DNA from: Firmicutes bacterium CAG:555
Lineage (GTDB): Bacteria; Bacillota; Clostridia; Oscillospirales; Oscillospiraceae
DNA: 38,664 bases
Reading direction: 5' to 3'
Assembly: GCA_000431075.1 (NCBI GenBank)
Contig: HF986868.1
Location: 1-38,664 of the forward strand
The notes below the pieces were generated by a model. The model was given only the letters and a program-made list of their open reading frames with translations, was not told the DNA's origin and did no database searches. The position numbers and the translations under genes are program-made. This document shows positions 31,165-38,664 of the stretch, in pieces (position 1 is the stretch's first letter; the number at the start of each line of letters is the position of its first letter).

Positions 31165-32691
31165 TTACTGCTGCTGAACAGTGTTGGTCTTCTTGCCGAC
31201 GGTGGAGCGGAGGATGAACAGCACAACGATGGTCATCACGATGCCGATAGGCAGGCAGATCCATGCGTTCTTGACAAAGCCTGCGATGATGAAGTTCACG
31301 AAGCTCAGTGCTGCAACGGTGATCGCATACGGAAGCTGGGTCTGGACATGCTCGATGTGGTTGCAGTTTGCACCGGCGGAAGCCATGATGGTGGTGTCGG
31401 AGATAGGCGAGCAGTGGTCGCCGCAGACAGCACCTGCAAGGCAGGCGGAGATGCCGATCATGAGCAGAGGATCGCCGACCTTGAAGATAGGCAGGACGAT
31501 GGGGATGAGGATACCGAAGGTGCCCCAGCTGGTGCCGGTTGCGAAAGCGAGCAGGCAGGCAACGACAAAGATGATTGCAGGCAGCATGTTGAACAGACCT
31601 GCGGAAGCGGCCTTCATAACGCCCTCAACATAGGTGGCTGCGCCGAGCAGACCCGTCATGTTCTTAAGCGTAACTGCGAAGGTCAGAATGAGGATAGCGG
31701 GAACCATTGCGTTGAAGCCCTTGACTACGCAGCTCATTGCGTCCTTGAAGGTGGTGACACGACGGCAGCAGAGGTAGATGATGGTGAAAACAACTGCCAC
31801 GAGAGAGCCCCAGGGCAGACCGACGAATGCGTCGGTGTTGCCGAATGCGCCGACAAAGTCGCCTGCGACGCCGCTTTCGGGATCCCAGAAGCCGCCGACA
31901 TACATAAGGCCGATGATGCACATTATGATAAGTACGATGATGGGGATGAGCATATCCCACAGAGTTGCCTTGGTATTCTCGACCTCTTCGTCGCCGCCGA
32001 GGGAGCCGAGATTGCCCTTGAGAGCCTCAAGCTCGCTCTTTGCCATGGGGCCGTAGTCAAAGCCCATGACGATCATGCCGATGACGAACACGAAGGTCAG
32101 CAGGGAGTAGAAGTTAAAGGGAATAGCCTGGATGAAAAGCTGGATGCCGGAGATGCCTGCGTCAAGGTCTTCTGCAACGCCGGAGACCGCTGCCGCCCAA
32201 GAGGAAACGGGGGCGATCATGCAGACGGGAGCTGCGGTAGCGTCGATGATGTATGCAAGCTTTGCACGCGAGATATTCTGGTTATCGGTCAGCGGACGCA
32301 TGACGGAGCCGACGGTCAGGCAGTTGAAGTAGTCGTCGATGAAGATCAGAACGCCGAGAACGAAGGTTGCAAACAGCGTGCCCGCACGGGTCTTGACATG
32401 CTTTGCCGCCCACCGTCCGAAGGCTGCGGCAGCGCCCGTGGAGTTAACGAGAGCGACCATGATGCCGAGGATAACGAGGAACATGAAGATACCTGCGTTG
32501 CCGGTGATGGCTTCCGTGAAGCCGTTCTTGATCATGGCGTCAAGTGCGCCGATGGGGTTAAAGTTGGAGACGAACAGTGCACCGACCAAAATGCCGATGA
32601 ACAGCGAGCTGAAGGTCTCCTTAGTGATAAGCGCAAGGACTATTGCGACTATCGGCGGGACCAGCGCCCAGAAGGTGTTTACGAATTCCAT
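31165..32691 (-). CDS. NhaC-family transporter, predicted lysine transporter
   Basis: The start at 32691 (MEFVNTFWALVPPIVAIVLA) has AAAGGA nine bases upstream; a frame extending to 32829 would translate the riboswitch terminator and is rejected. The 508-residue product has about 12 membrane helices, with TGNAGIFMFLVILGI, IDDYFNCLTVGSVMRPLTD and AVCGDHCSPISDTTIMASAG. The last is the NhaC-type signature (CGDHCSP-SDTT). Many NhaC-like proteins are annotated as Na+/H+ antiporters, but those behind lysine riboswitches (LysW group) are assigned to lysine transport. The leader here is a clear lysine riboswitch, so lysine uptake, repressed by lysine, is the better call. Confidence 0.88.
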   Translation of the reverse strand: MEFVNTFWALVPPIVAIVLALITKETFSSLFIGILVGALFVSNFNPIGALDAMIKNGFTEAITGNAGIFMFLVILGIMVALVNSTGAAAAFGRWAAKHVKTRAGTLFATFVLGVLIFIDDYFNCLTVGSVMRPLTDNQNISRAKLAYIIDATAAPVCMIAPVSSWAAAVSGVAEDLDAGISGIQLFIQAIPFNFYSLLTFVFVIGMIVMGFDYGPMAKSELEALKGNLGSLGGDEEVENTKATLWDMLIPIIVLIIMCIIGLMYVGGFWDPESGVAGDFVGAFGNTDAFVGLPWGSLVAVVFTIIYLCCRRVTTFKDAMSCVVKGFNAMVPAILILTFAVTLKNMTGLLGAATYVEGVMKAASAGLFNMLPAIIFVVACLLAFATGTSWGTFGILIPIVLPIFKVGDPLLMIGISACLAGAVCGDHCSPISDTTIMASAGANCNHIEHVQTQLPYAITVAALSFVNFIIAGFVKNAWICLPIGIVMTIVVLFILRSTVGKKTNTVQQQ

Positions 32692-32715
32692 AACGGTTTT
32701 TCCTTTCTTTTGAAC

Positions 32716-32748
32716 AAAAAAATTGAGCCATGACGCTTCATGACTCAA
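32716..32748 (-). terminator. Riboswitch-controlled terminator in the NhaC-type leader
   Basis: On the minus strand an 11-bp stem (32748-32738 with 32733-32723, one mismatch) closes on an AGCG loop and is followed by seven Ts. It ends about 25 bases before the start codon, where the off-state of a transcriptional riboswitch is expected. Confidence 0.9.
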
Positions 32749-32768
32749 CAGGAAAAACAATTCATGCC

Positions 32769-32933
32769 GATCATGACAGCTCTCCGCATTTGCGACAGTC
32801 CGCAGGATATTCTCCTGCGTCCCAGACACCGGCCATTCGGGAAAATGATCGGCTCTTCGGCGGAGGCCCCTTTCGCTTAACGCTTCCCGGCGTTTTACTA
32901 AGCTACTGATGGCGACCGCGCCTCTATCATGCT
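32769..32933 (-). promoter_or_regulatory. Lysine riboswitch (L box) aptamer
   Basis: Read on the minus strand, the leader shows the L-box landmarks in order: GATAGAGGCGCGG, CAGTAGC, GAAAGGGG, GCCGAAGAG, a GGCCGGTGTCTGG segment, then a GGAGAGCTGTCATGATC end. P1 can form between GAGCATGATAG near the 5' end and CTGTCATGATC at the 3' end with two mismatched or G-U positions. A terminator follows, so lysine binding should stop transcription. Confidence 0.88.
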
Positions 32934-32950
32934 CTGTTCAATTCACCGCC

Positions 32951-32978
32951 ATTATAACCGCAATTCACGATTTGTCAA
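32951..32978 (-). promoter_or_regulatory. Promoter of the lysine-riboswitch transcript
   Basis: On the minus strand, perfect TTGACA (32978-32973) and TATAAT (32956-32951) are 16 bases apart, about 20 bases before the aptamer. Confidence 0.85.
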
Positions 32979-33026
32979 TACCTTTGTGAAATTTATTTTG
33001 CTTTTAACAAGAAATTCATGCAGAGC

Positions 33027-33055
33027 TTGTCTATTTTAATTTATAATGTTAAAAT
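33027..33055 (+). promoter_or_regulatory. Promoter of proC
   Basis: TTGTCT (33027-33032), 17-base spacer and TAAAAT (33050-33055). A TATAAT at 33042-33047 is a competing -10 without a good -35. Confidence 0.5.
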
Positions 33056-33090
33056 GATAAAAAACGATAAAACGCAAAGGACGGCTTAAC

Positions 33091-33879
33091 ATGAAATATT
33101 CATTTATAGGTCTGGGCAACATGGCATCTGCCATTATCGCAGGCATGGCTGCCTCGGGTAAATTCAAAAACGACAACATTTACGGATATAATCGCTCGGA
33201 AGGAAAGACAAACACTCTGCGTGACCGCCACGGGCTCATTCCCTGTGCCTCGGCTCTCGAAGCCGTGGAAAAAGCGGAGGTCGTTGTGCTGTGCGTGAAG
33301 CCGCAGGTCATGCCGAAGCTGCTTGACGAAATAGCCGGAGCGATAACAAAGGATAAGCTCATTATTACCATTGCAGCAGGAAAAAGCTGCGGCTGGTACG
33401 AGTCAAAGCTCGGCAAGGGCGTTCCCGTCGTGCGTGTTATGCCGAACATAAATGCTAAGGTCAAGGCCTCCGTCACCGCAATTTGCGGCGGCAAAAACGC
33501 CAAGGACGAGCATATAAAAATCGCCGACGGCATTTTCTCGACCGTCGGCAAGATATATCATATTGAGCAAGCGCAGTTTCCCGCATTCGGCGCACTCGGC
33601 GGCGCTTCGGGCGCATTCGTGCTTTTGTACATAGACGCACTTGCCGAGGCCGGCGTGCGTGCGGGCTTTGCCCGCCCCATGGCCGAGGAGATCGCCACGG
33701 CGACCGTCGTCGGCAGCGGACTGCTTGCCATGGACTCAAGCGAGCACCCCGTTGCGCTCATGAACAAGGTCTGCTCCCCGGGCGGCACGACCATCGAGGG
33801 CGTGTGCAAGCTCAAGGAGCTCGGCTTCGAGACCGCCGAAGGGGCCTCGGCTCCGACCCCGCCGTTCAGCAGGGGCTGA
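33091..33879 (+). CDS. proC: Pyrroline-5-carboxylate reductase with a frameshifted C terminus
   Basis: ProC makes proline from pyrroline-5-carboxylate with NAD(P)H. The start has AAAGGA upstream. The Rossmann motif is IGLGNMASAIIAGM, then VVVLCVKPQVMPKLL, VVRVMPNINAKVKAS and the dimer-domain stretch GALGGASGAFVLLYIDALAE and VCSPGGTTIEGV are all present. After LKELGFETA the frame departs into EGASAPTPPFSRG and stops. The expected end (AVQQGLKAIIEKDIQLSQN, stop at 33918-33920) is present in another frame. Removing 26 bases (33838-33863) restores a normal 267-residue protein. The change affects only the last helix, so activity may be partly kept. Confidence 0.92.
   Translation: MKYSFIGLGNMASAIIAGMAASGKFKNDNIYGYNRSEGKTNTLRDRHGLIPCASALEAVEKAEVVVLCVKPQVMPKLLDEIAGAITKDKLIITIAAGKSCGWYESKLGKGVPVVRVMPNINAKVKASVTAICGGKNAKDEHIKIADGIFSTVGKIYHIEQAQFPAFGALGGASGAFVLLYIDALAEAGVRAGFARPMAEEIATATVVGSGLLAMDSSEHPVALMNKVCSPGGTTIEGVCKLKELGFETAEGASAPTPPFSRG
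33833..33863. repeat. 26-bp palindromic insertion in proC flanked by CCGCC
   Basis: The 26 bases 33838-33863 interrupt codons that join cleanly without them (GAG ACC GCC | GTT CAG CAG). CCGCC occurs at 33833-33837 and 33859-33863. The inserted part holds GGGG...CCCC with TCGG/CCGA inside, so it can fold back. It looks like a tiny inserted element with a 5-bp duplication, or a replication-slippage product. Confidence 0.7.
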
Positions 33880-33901
33880 AGGCAATCATCGAGAAAGACA
33901 T

Positions 33902-34537
33902 TCAGCTTTCGCAGAACTGACAAACGCTCTTTAAGCAGCAATTTTCGCACATCGGCTTGCGTGCGGTGCACACCGCTCTGCCGTGCAGGACGATGCGGTG
34001 ACAGAAGTCGGAGCTTTTCTCCGGCGGAAGCTGCCTGCGCAGCTCAAATTCTATCTTGACGGGGTCTTTGAGGTTATCGACCAAGCCGAGCCTGTTTGAA
34101 ATGCGGATGCAGTGCGTGTCCACGACCGTTGAGCCCGGGATGCGGTATACATCGCCGAGAATGAGGTTCGCCGTCTTGCGGCCTACCCCGGGAAGCTTCA
34201 AAAGCTCATCCATGCTGTCGGGCACCTTGCCACCGTAATTTTCGACAAGCATTTTCGCACAGGCGACAATGTCCCGGGCCTTGGCACGGTAAAAGCCGCA
34301 GGAGCGGACATATTCCTCGACATCCTCGACCTTCGCCGCGGCGAAGCTTTCAAGCGTCGGGAAGCGCTCAAACAGTGCGGGCGTTATCATGTTGACCCTT
34401 GCGTCCGTGCATTGAGCGGCAAGACGCACGGAGATAAGAAGCTCATACGGCTTTTCATAGTCGAGCGTGCAGTCGGCGAGGGGATATTCCTCCTCCAAAA
34501 GCCGCACTATCTCAAGAACCTGTTCTTTGCTGCGCAT
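33902..34537 (-). CDS. nth: Endonuclease III
   Basis: A DNA glycosylase/AP lyase for oxidised pyrimidines in base excision repair. The start at 34537 (MRSKEQVLEIVRLLEEEYPL) has CGGAGTG upstream; an ATG at 34564 has none. The 211-residue product has the helix-hairpin-helix LPGVGRKTANLIL with catalytic K121, D140 in VVDTHCIRISNRLGL, and the 4Fe-4S cluster C-X6-C-X2-C-X5-C at the C terminus (CTARKPMCENCCLKSVC). It converges on proC, and its end overlaps the ancestral proC end by 19 bases. Confidence 0.96.
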   Translation of the reverse strand: MRSKEQVLEIVRLLEEEYPLADCTLDYEKPYELLISVRLAAQCTDARVNMITPALFERFPTLESFAAAKVEDVEEYVRSCGFYRAKARDIVACAKMLVENYGGKVPDSMDELLKLPGVGRKTANLILGDVYRIPGSTVVDTHCIRISNRLGLVDNLKDPVKIEFELRRQLPPEKSSDFCHRIVLHGRAVCTARKPMCENCCLKSVCQFCES

Positions 34538-34604
34538 ATAATCACTCCGTTTCGGCAAAAACATATCACATTTTCACCCAAAACACAACAGCGAGGTATT
34601 GGCA

Positions 34605-35864
34605 ATGTATAAGCCTCTGGCAGATGAGATAAGACCCTCCAGCCTTGACGAGGTCGTCGGGCAGGGGCATATTTTAGGCAGAAACGGCATGCTGCGCCGC
34701 ATAGTCGAAAGCGGGCAGATACCGAACATGATATTCTACGGCCCGTCCGGCACGGGCAAGACCACCGTCGCAAGGATAATCGCCGAGAAAACCAACCGCA
34801 CACTGCGCAAATTAAACGCCACCACGGCGGGCATTGCGGATATAAAGGCGATAATATCGGAGCTTGACACGCTCCTTACTCCGAGCGGCGTGCTGCTGTA
34901 TCTTGATGAGATACAGTACTTCAACAAAAAGCAGCAGCAGTCGCTGCTGGAGTTCATCGAGGACGGCAGGATAACGCTCATCGCATCCACGACGGAAAAC
35001 CCCTATTTCTGCGTGTTCAACGCAATTTTGAGCCGCTCGACCGTGTTCGAGTTCAAGCATGTGCCGGCCTACGAGGTCGAGCCCGCCGTGCAGCGTGCGA
35101 TAAATATTCTCGCCGAGCGCAACGCCGTTACGCCCGAGATAGAGCCCGGCGTTCTGCGCAGGATAAGCTCTGCCTGCGGCGGCGATGTACGCAAGGCGAT
35201 AAACTCCGTGGAGCTGCTGTTCTCGGCGGCAAAGCGTGATGACGGCAAGGTACTCTTGACCCTCAATGACGCCGATGCGATCTCCCAGCGCAGCGCCATG
35301 CGCTATGACCGTGAGGGGGACGAGCATTATGACATTCTATCGGCGCTGATGAAATCGCTGCGAGGCTCCGACCCCGATGCGGCGCTGCATTATTTAGCAC
35401 GGCTTCTGGAGGTCGGCGACCTTGTGGGCGCCTGCCGCAGGATACTGTGCTCTGCCAGCGAGGATATCGGTCTTGCCTATCCGCAGGCGGTGCCCATCGT
35501 CAAGGCCTGCGTTGACTCGGCGCTTCAGCTCGGGCTTCCCGAGGCAAGGCTTCCGCTTGCCGAGGCCTGCATCTTCCTTGCCACCGCACCGAAGTCAAAC
35601 TCCGGCATCATGGCGATCGATGCTGCCATCGCCGATGTCAAGGCGGGCAAAACAGGCCCCGTGCCCCGTGAGCTTCAGAATGTCCATGCCGACGGCACGG
35701 GCTTTGAGCGTGAGCAGGGGTACAAGTACCCGCACAGCTTTGACCGCCACTGGGTGCGGCAGCAGTACCTGCCCGACGAGCTTAAAAACGCCCGCTACTA
35801 CGATTACGGCGATAATAAGATAGAGCAGGCGGCGAAGAAATATTGGGACGAGATAAAACACTGA
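34605..35864 (+). CDS. rarA: Replication-associated recombination protein RarA (MgsA)
   Basis: An AAA+ ATPase of the clamp-loader group that acts at stalled replication forks. The ATG at 34605 has GCGAGG upstream. The 419-residue product has RPSSLDEVVGQGHILG, Walker A YGPSGTGKTT (K52), Walker B LLYLDEIQYFN, sensor 1 STTENPYF, an arginine-finger region LSRSTVFEF, and the C-terminal tetramerisation part with SASEDIGLAYPQA and the PVPRELQN-H motif typical of RarA. Length is typical. The next gene starts 11 bases after its stop. Confidence 0.96.
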   Translation: MYKPLADEIRPSSLDEVVGQGHILGRNGMLRRIVESGQIPNMIFYGPSGTGKTTVARIIAEKTNRTLRKLNATTAGIADIKAIISELDTLLTPSGVLLYLDEIQYFNKKQQQSLLEFIEDGRITLIASTTENPYFCVFNAILSRSTVFEFKHVPAYEVEPAVQRAINILAERNAVTPEIEPGVLRRISSACGGDVRKAINSVELLFSAAKRDDGKVLLTLNDADAISQRSAMRYDREGDEHYDILSALMKSLRGSDPDAALHYLARLLEVGDLVGACRRILCSASEDIGLAYPQAVPIVKACVDSALQLGLPEARLPLAEACIFLATAPKSNSGIMAIDAAIADVKAGKTGPVPRELQNVHADGTGFEREQGYKYPHSFDRHWVRQQYLPDELKNARYYDYGDNKIEQAAKKYWDEIKH

Positions 35865-35875
35865 CGGAGGTTCAG

Positions 35876-36064
35876 ATGGATATTCAGGTCGGTGATATAG
35901 TCACCATGAAAAAGCAGCACCCCTGCGGCGAAAAGCGCTGGCAGGTGCTCAGGATAGGCGCGGATTTCAAGCTGCGCTGTCTCGGCTGCGGCCACGAGGT
36001 CATGGGCGCAAGAAGCAAATTTGAAAAAAACATACGCAGTGTTGAACGAAACGGAAAAGAATGA
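35876..36064 (+). CDS. DUF951 family small protein
   Basis: The ATG at 35876 lies five bases after GGAGG; an earlier in-frame ATG at 35843 lies inside rarA. The 62-residue product MDIQVGDIVTMKKQHPCGEK continues RWQVLRIGADFKLRCLGCGH and a conserved basic tail, the DUF951 pattern, with HPCG and CLGCGH cysteines that may bind zinc. Family function is unknown; it is common in Firmicutes near replication and translation genes. It probably shares a transcript with rarA and the M24 peptidase. Confidence 0.9.
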   Translation: MDIQVGDIVTMKKQHPCGEKRWQVLRIGADFKLRCLGCGHEVMGARSKFEKNIRSVERNGKE

Positions 36065-36068
36065 TAAA

Positions 36069-37139
36069 ATGAATAATGTTGAAGCAATAAGAAGCAGTCT
36101 CATCGCCGCCGAGCTCGATGCGGCGCTTATAACGGACGAGAAAAACCAGCGCTACGCAACGGGCTTTGCGTTTACGGACGGCGCCGTGCTCGTGACGAGG
36201 AAAAGTGCGTTTTTGTTCACCGACTCCCGCTATATCGAGGCGGCTTCAATGACGGTGGCGGATAATATCACGCTCCGCCTTTTCGGGGCGGGCAAGCGCC
36301 TTTCGCAGCTGATAAAAACGGAGCTTGACAACGAGCATGTCGAGCGTCTCGGCGGCGAGGAGGGCACGCTCCCGCACGGGCAGTATCTTGCCTATGAAAA
36401 TCTTTTGGGCAGGAAATTGATCCCCTCCCAGCACATTTTCAGCTCCCTGCGTGCGTCGAAAACCGCCGAGGAGCAGGAGTATATGCGCCGTGCCCAGGCG
36501 ATAGCCGAGCTTGCGCTGAGTGATGTTTTGCAGATAATCAAGCCCGGAGTCAGTGAGCGGGATATAGCCGCCGAGATAACCTATCGGCTTTTGAAGCACG
36601 GCGGCGAGGGCAACTCCTTTGACCCCATCGCCGTTACGGGCAAAAATTCGAGCATGCCGCACGGCGTGCCGGGCGACGCTTTAGTTCAGAACGGCGACTT
36701 TGTCACCATGGACTTCGGATGCTTAAAGTATGGCTACTGCTCGGACATGACCCGCACGGTCGCCGTGGGCCATGCAAGCGATGAAATGAAAAATGTGTAC
36801 GACACGGTTCTGCGTGCTCAGCTTGCCGGTATCAAGGCAGCCAGAGCGGGCGTTACCGGCCGCAGCATAGATAAGGCCGCAAGGGATGTCATCGCCGATG
36901 CCGGCTACGGCGAATATTTCGGTCACAGCTTCGGACACAGCCTGGGGCTCGACATTCACGAAGCGCCGCCCGCTTCACCGGCAACGGAGACTATCATGCC
37001 CGTCGGAGCGGTCATCTCGGCAGAGCCGGGGATATACCTGCCCGGCAAGTTCGGCGTCCGCATCGAGGATGTGCTCATCCTGCGTGAGGACGGCTGCGAA
37101 AACATAACGCATGCGGATAAAAACCTGATAATACTTTGA
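36069..37139 (+). CDS. M24 family aminopeptidase (Xaa-Pro peptidase)
   Basis: A dimetal peptidase that removes N-terminal residues before proline. The ATG at 36069 (MNNVEAIRSSLIAAELDAAL) is chosen four bases after the preceding stop; its ribosome binding site is weak (GGAAAAG at long distance), so coupling to the preceding gene is likely. The 356-residue product has the N-terminal creatinase-like domain and the pita-bread fold with metal ligands in MDFGCLKYGYCSDMTRT (two Asp), GHSFGHSLGLDIHEAP (His), SAEPGIY (Glu) and VRIEDVLIL (Glu). All are present. A Xaa-Pro peptidase gene just before efp is a common Firmicute arrangement. Confidence 0.94.
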   Translation: MNNVEAIRSSLIAAELDAALITDEKNQRYATGFAFTDGAVLVTRKSAFLFTDSRYIEAASMTVADNITLRLFGAGKRLSQLIKTELDNEHVERLGGEEGTLPHGQYLAYENLLGRKLIPSQHIFSSLRASKTAEEQEYMRRAQAIAELALSDVLQIIKPGVSERDIAAEITYRLLKHGGEGNSFDPIAVTGKNSSMPHGVPGDALVQNGDFVTMDFGCLKYGYCSDMTRTVAVGHASDEMKNVYDTVLRAQLAGIKAARAGVTGRSIDKAARDVIADAGYGEYFGHSFGHSLGLDIHEAPPASPATETIMPVGAVISAEPGIYLPGKFGVRIEDVLILREDGCENITHADKNLIIL

Positions 37140-37151
37140 GGAGGACGGCAA

Positions 37152-37427
37152 ATGGCAAGCAACAAGCCCAAAAAGAAAGACAACGACAAGGATATACGCA
37201 GCAAGCTCATGGTGCCGCTTGCGGTGATGGGCTTTCTGTTCATCTTCGGCACGGCGATAGTGCAGGCGCTCGTTCCGGGCTTTCCGGCGTCGGTGCGAAA
37301 CATCCTGTATCTGTTCGGCGTGATATCGTTTGTGGTGTATATGATACAGATCGCCTTTGAAAAACGCACCGGAAAAAGCGAAAAAGGCGGCAAACCCGCG
37401 CAAAATCGGATTTCGGGCAGAAAATAA
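37152..37427 (+). CDS. Small two-helix membrane protein, function unknown
   Basis: The ATG at 37152 is preceded by GAGGAGG. The 91-residue product has a lysine-rich N terminus (MASNKPKKKDNDKD), two membrane helices (about 19-40 and 49-66) and a basic C-terminal tail. Both ends are likely cytoplasmic. It lies between the M24 peptidase and efp and is expressed with the former (12 bases apart). I do not recognise a family. Confidence 0.75.
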   Translation: MASNKPKKKDNDKDIRSKLMVPLAVMGFLFIFGTAIVQALVPGFPASVRNILYLFGVISFVVYMIQIAFEKRTGKSEKGGKPAQNRISGRK

Positions 37428-37429
37428 TC

Positions 37430-37458
37430 TTGCATATTTATGCTATTTAATGTAGAAT
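37430..37458 (+). promoter_or_regulatory. Promoter of efp
   Basis: TTGCAT (37430-37435), 17-base spacer and TAGAAT (37453-37458), 50 bases before the efp ATG. Confidence 0.7.
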
Positions 37459-37508
37459 ACATAAGTTAAGACATTTAAACAGAAAATTTACATTGGAGGA
37501 TTATCTAT

Positions 37509-38069
37509 ATGATCACAGCAGGCGATTTCAGAAACGGCGTTACCTTTGAGATGGACGGCCAGGTCATGCAGGTCATTGAGTTCCAGCATGTCAAGCCCGG
37601 CAAGGGCGCAGCCTTCGTTCGCACCAAGATGAAGAATGTCATCACCGGCGCCGTTACCGAGACTTCCTTTAACCCCACCGCAAAGTTCGAGAATGCCACC
37701 GTCGACCGCCAGACCATGGAGTACAGCTACAACGACGGCAATCTGTATTACTTCATGAATCCCGAGACCTACGAGTTGGAGCCCGTTGACGAGTCCGTTC
37801 TGGGCGAGAACTTCAAGTTCGTCAAGGAAAACATGGAATGCACCATCTATTCCTACAAGGGCAAGGTGTTCAATGTCGAGCCGCCCTTCTTCGTTGACCT
37901 CGTCGTCACCGAGACCGACCCCGGCTTTGCAGGCAACACCGCTACCAACGCAACCAAGCCCGCCACCGTCGAGACCGGTGCAGAGATCAAGGTCCCTCTC
38001 TTCATCGAAGAGGGCGAGAAGATCCAGATCGACACCCGCACCGGCGAGTATCTCGGCAGAGCAAAGTAA
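37509..38069 (+). CDS. efp: Elongation factor P
   Basis: EF-P relieves ribosomes stalled at proline runs. The 186-residue product has the three-domain tRNA-mimic layout: ITAGDFRNGVTFEMDG, the modification loop HVKPGKGAAFVRTKMKN with K32 at the tip, YNDGNLYYFMNPETYE, and the C-terminal signature region AEIKVPLFIEEGEKIQIDTR. No EpmA/EpmB-type modification gene is visible here. GGAGGA precedes the ATG. The polyproline protein at 21.6 kb is a plausible client. Confidence 0.97.
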   Translation: MITAGDFRNGVTFEMDGQVMQVIEFQHVKPGKGAAFVRTKMKNVITGAVTETSFNPTAKFENATVDRQTMEYSYNDGNLYYFMNPETYELEPVDESVLGENFKFVKENMECTIYSYKGKVFNVEPPFFVDLVVTETDPGFAGNTATNATKPATVETGAEIKVPLFIEEGEKIQIDTRTGEYLGRAK

Positions 38070-38110
38070 GTTATAAGTTATTTATAATTGATAATAAGCA
38101 AAAAGCAAAT

Positions 38111-38147
38111 AAGCTGACGGAAGTCGAGCTCTATCGTCTGTCGGCTT
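38111..38147 (+). terminator. Hairpin after efp, before the CD1247-type gene
   Basis: AAGCTGACGGA (38111-38121) pairs with TCTGTCGGCTT (38137-38147) with G-U pairs allowed. No T-run follows, and a ribosome binding site comes seven bases later, so it may be a leader structure rather than a terminator. Confidence 0.4.
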
Positions 38148-38168
38148 AAAAGTAAGGAGGTTTGACTT

Positions 38169-38624
38169 GTGACCGCATCTGAAAAAGTAGCATATCTGAA
38201 GGGTCTCGCCGAGGGCCTCGGCATTGACGGAGAAACTTCCGAGGGCAAGCTCATGCTTGCAATGATCGATGTTCTCGACTCGCTTGCAGACGATGTCGAG
38301 GATCTCGAAGCGACCGCCGCCGACCTTGCCGACAGCATAGATGATATCGGCGAGGACATGGCGTATCTTGAGGATCTGTGCCTTGACGACATGGACGAGG
38401 ACGACGAGGACGATTATGACGATCCCGATGACTGCGACGGCGAATGCTCCGGCTGCTGCGGCTGCGGTGATGAGATCGAGTATGAGGTCACCTGCCCGCA
38501 GTGCGGCAAGACCTTGACCGTCTATGAGGACGACCTCGACTTCGGCAGCATCCGCTGCCCCGAATGTGACGCAGAGCTCGAATTCGACCTCGACCACGAC
38601 GACGAGGACGGATCCGACGAATAA
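38169..38624 (+). CDS. CD1247-type N-terminal domain protein with zinc ribbon
   Basis: The GTG at 38169 has AAGGAGG eight bases upstream. The 151-residue product has a helical N-terminal part (TASEKVAYLKGLAEGLGI, then a long acidic coiled-coil-like segment), a strongly acidic middle (DEDDEDDYDDPDD), a short Cys cluster (CSGCCGCG), and a zinc ribbon built from CPQCGKTL and CPECDAEL. This layout is that of Clostridia proteins with the CD1247 N-terminal domain, often found beside efp and sometimes mis-labelled as AraC regulators. Function is not established; a metal-binding regulatory role is a guess. Confidence 0.85.
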   Translation: MTASEKVAYLKGLAEGLGIDGETSEGKLMLAMIDVLDSLADDVEDLEATAADLADSIDDIGEDMAYLEDLCLDDMDEDDEDDYDDPDDCDGECSGCCGCGDEIEYEVTCPQCGKTLTVYEDDLDFGSIRCPECDAELEFDLDHDDEDGSDE

Positions 38625-38664
38625 AGCATAGCAAAAAAGCTTCCCGAAGGGCGGATTCAGATAA

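Noticed and set aside
31153..32733. 526-codon open frame on the plus strand opposite the NhaC-type gene
   Set aside because: It is the antisense shadow of a clear transporter gene with its own promoter and riboswitch; the product is a Cys/Asp/His-rich string with no domain.
38632..38664. Possible terminator after the CD1247-type gene
   Set aside because: The window ends before a second arm or T-run can be confirmed.

Overview
The window looks like the chromosome of a spore-forming, GC-rich member of the Clostridia, most likely Oscillospiraceae/Ruminococcaceae-like. Reasons are a Spo0A, a YpeB germination protein, AGGAGG-type ribosome binding sites, a TagO/MnaA pair for Gram-positive wall polymers, and many intrinsic terminators. 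The lineage call is inference; no rRNA or tRNA gene was seen.

Layout. (1) 1-4.25 kb: the 3' end of a probable homocysteine methyltransferase-like gene, a large ATP-grasp/glycosyltransferase-like fusion, and a 5'-truncated prepilin peptidase remnant bracketed by two 24-nt repeats. (2) 4.25-12.15 kb: a complete type I-C CRISPR-Cas operon (cas3-cas5c-cas8c-cas7c-cas4-cas1-cas2). A strong internal ribosome binding site within cas8c marks a Cas11c small subunit. The operon is followed by a leader but only ONE repeat, so the array is empty or collapsed. (3) 12.15-14.3 kb: a 1.1 kb non-coding stretch with several perfect Spo0A boxes, then spo0A. (4) 14.3-16.5 kb: an AT-richer decayed island holding an internally deleted IS3-type element with both inverted repeats, a HEPN-like gene (R-X5-H motif) whose last codons and stop come from the IS end, the C-terminal piece of a WYL regulator, and a membrane protein broken by an in-frame stop. 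(5) 16.5-25.3 kb: a membrane-anchored XRE regulator, the TrkAH potassium system, a YfcE-type phosphodiesterase, three small unknown genes, mnaA/wecB and tagO/wecA, and trpS. (6) 25.4-31.1 kb: gltX, a VanRS-like two-component pair, a C39-type lipoprotein peptidase and ypeB. (7) 31.1-38.6 kb: an NhaC-family transporter behind a lysine riboswitch, proC with a 26-bp frameshifting insertion, nth, rarA, a DUF951 gene, an M24 peptidase, a small membrane protein, efp, and a CD1247-type zinc-ribbon protein.

The genes work in clear sets. The Cas proteins make an adaptive-immunity module whose effector should be Cas5c-Cas8c-Cas7c-Cas11c with Cas3 as nuclease, but the visible array can make no guide. TrkA and TrkH form one K+ uptake system. 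TagO and MnaA supply the first steps of wall teichoic-acid-like polymer synthesis. The lysine riboswitch implies that the NhaC-type protein moves lysine. A dispersed palindromic repeat occurs twice (24.2 and 28.7 kb).
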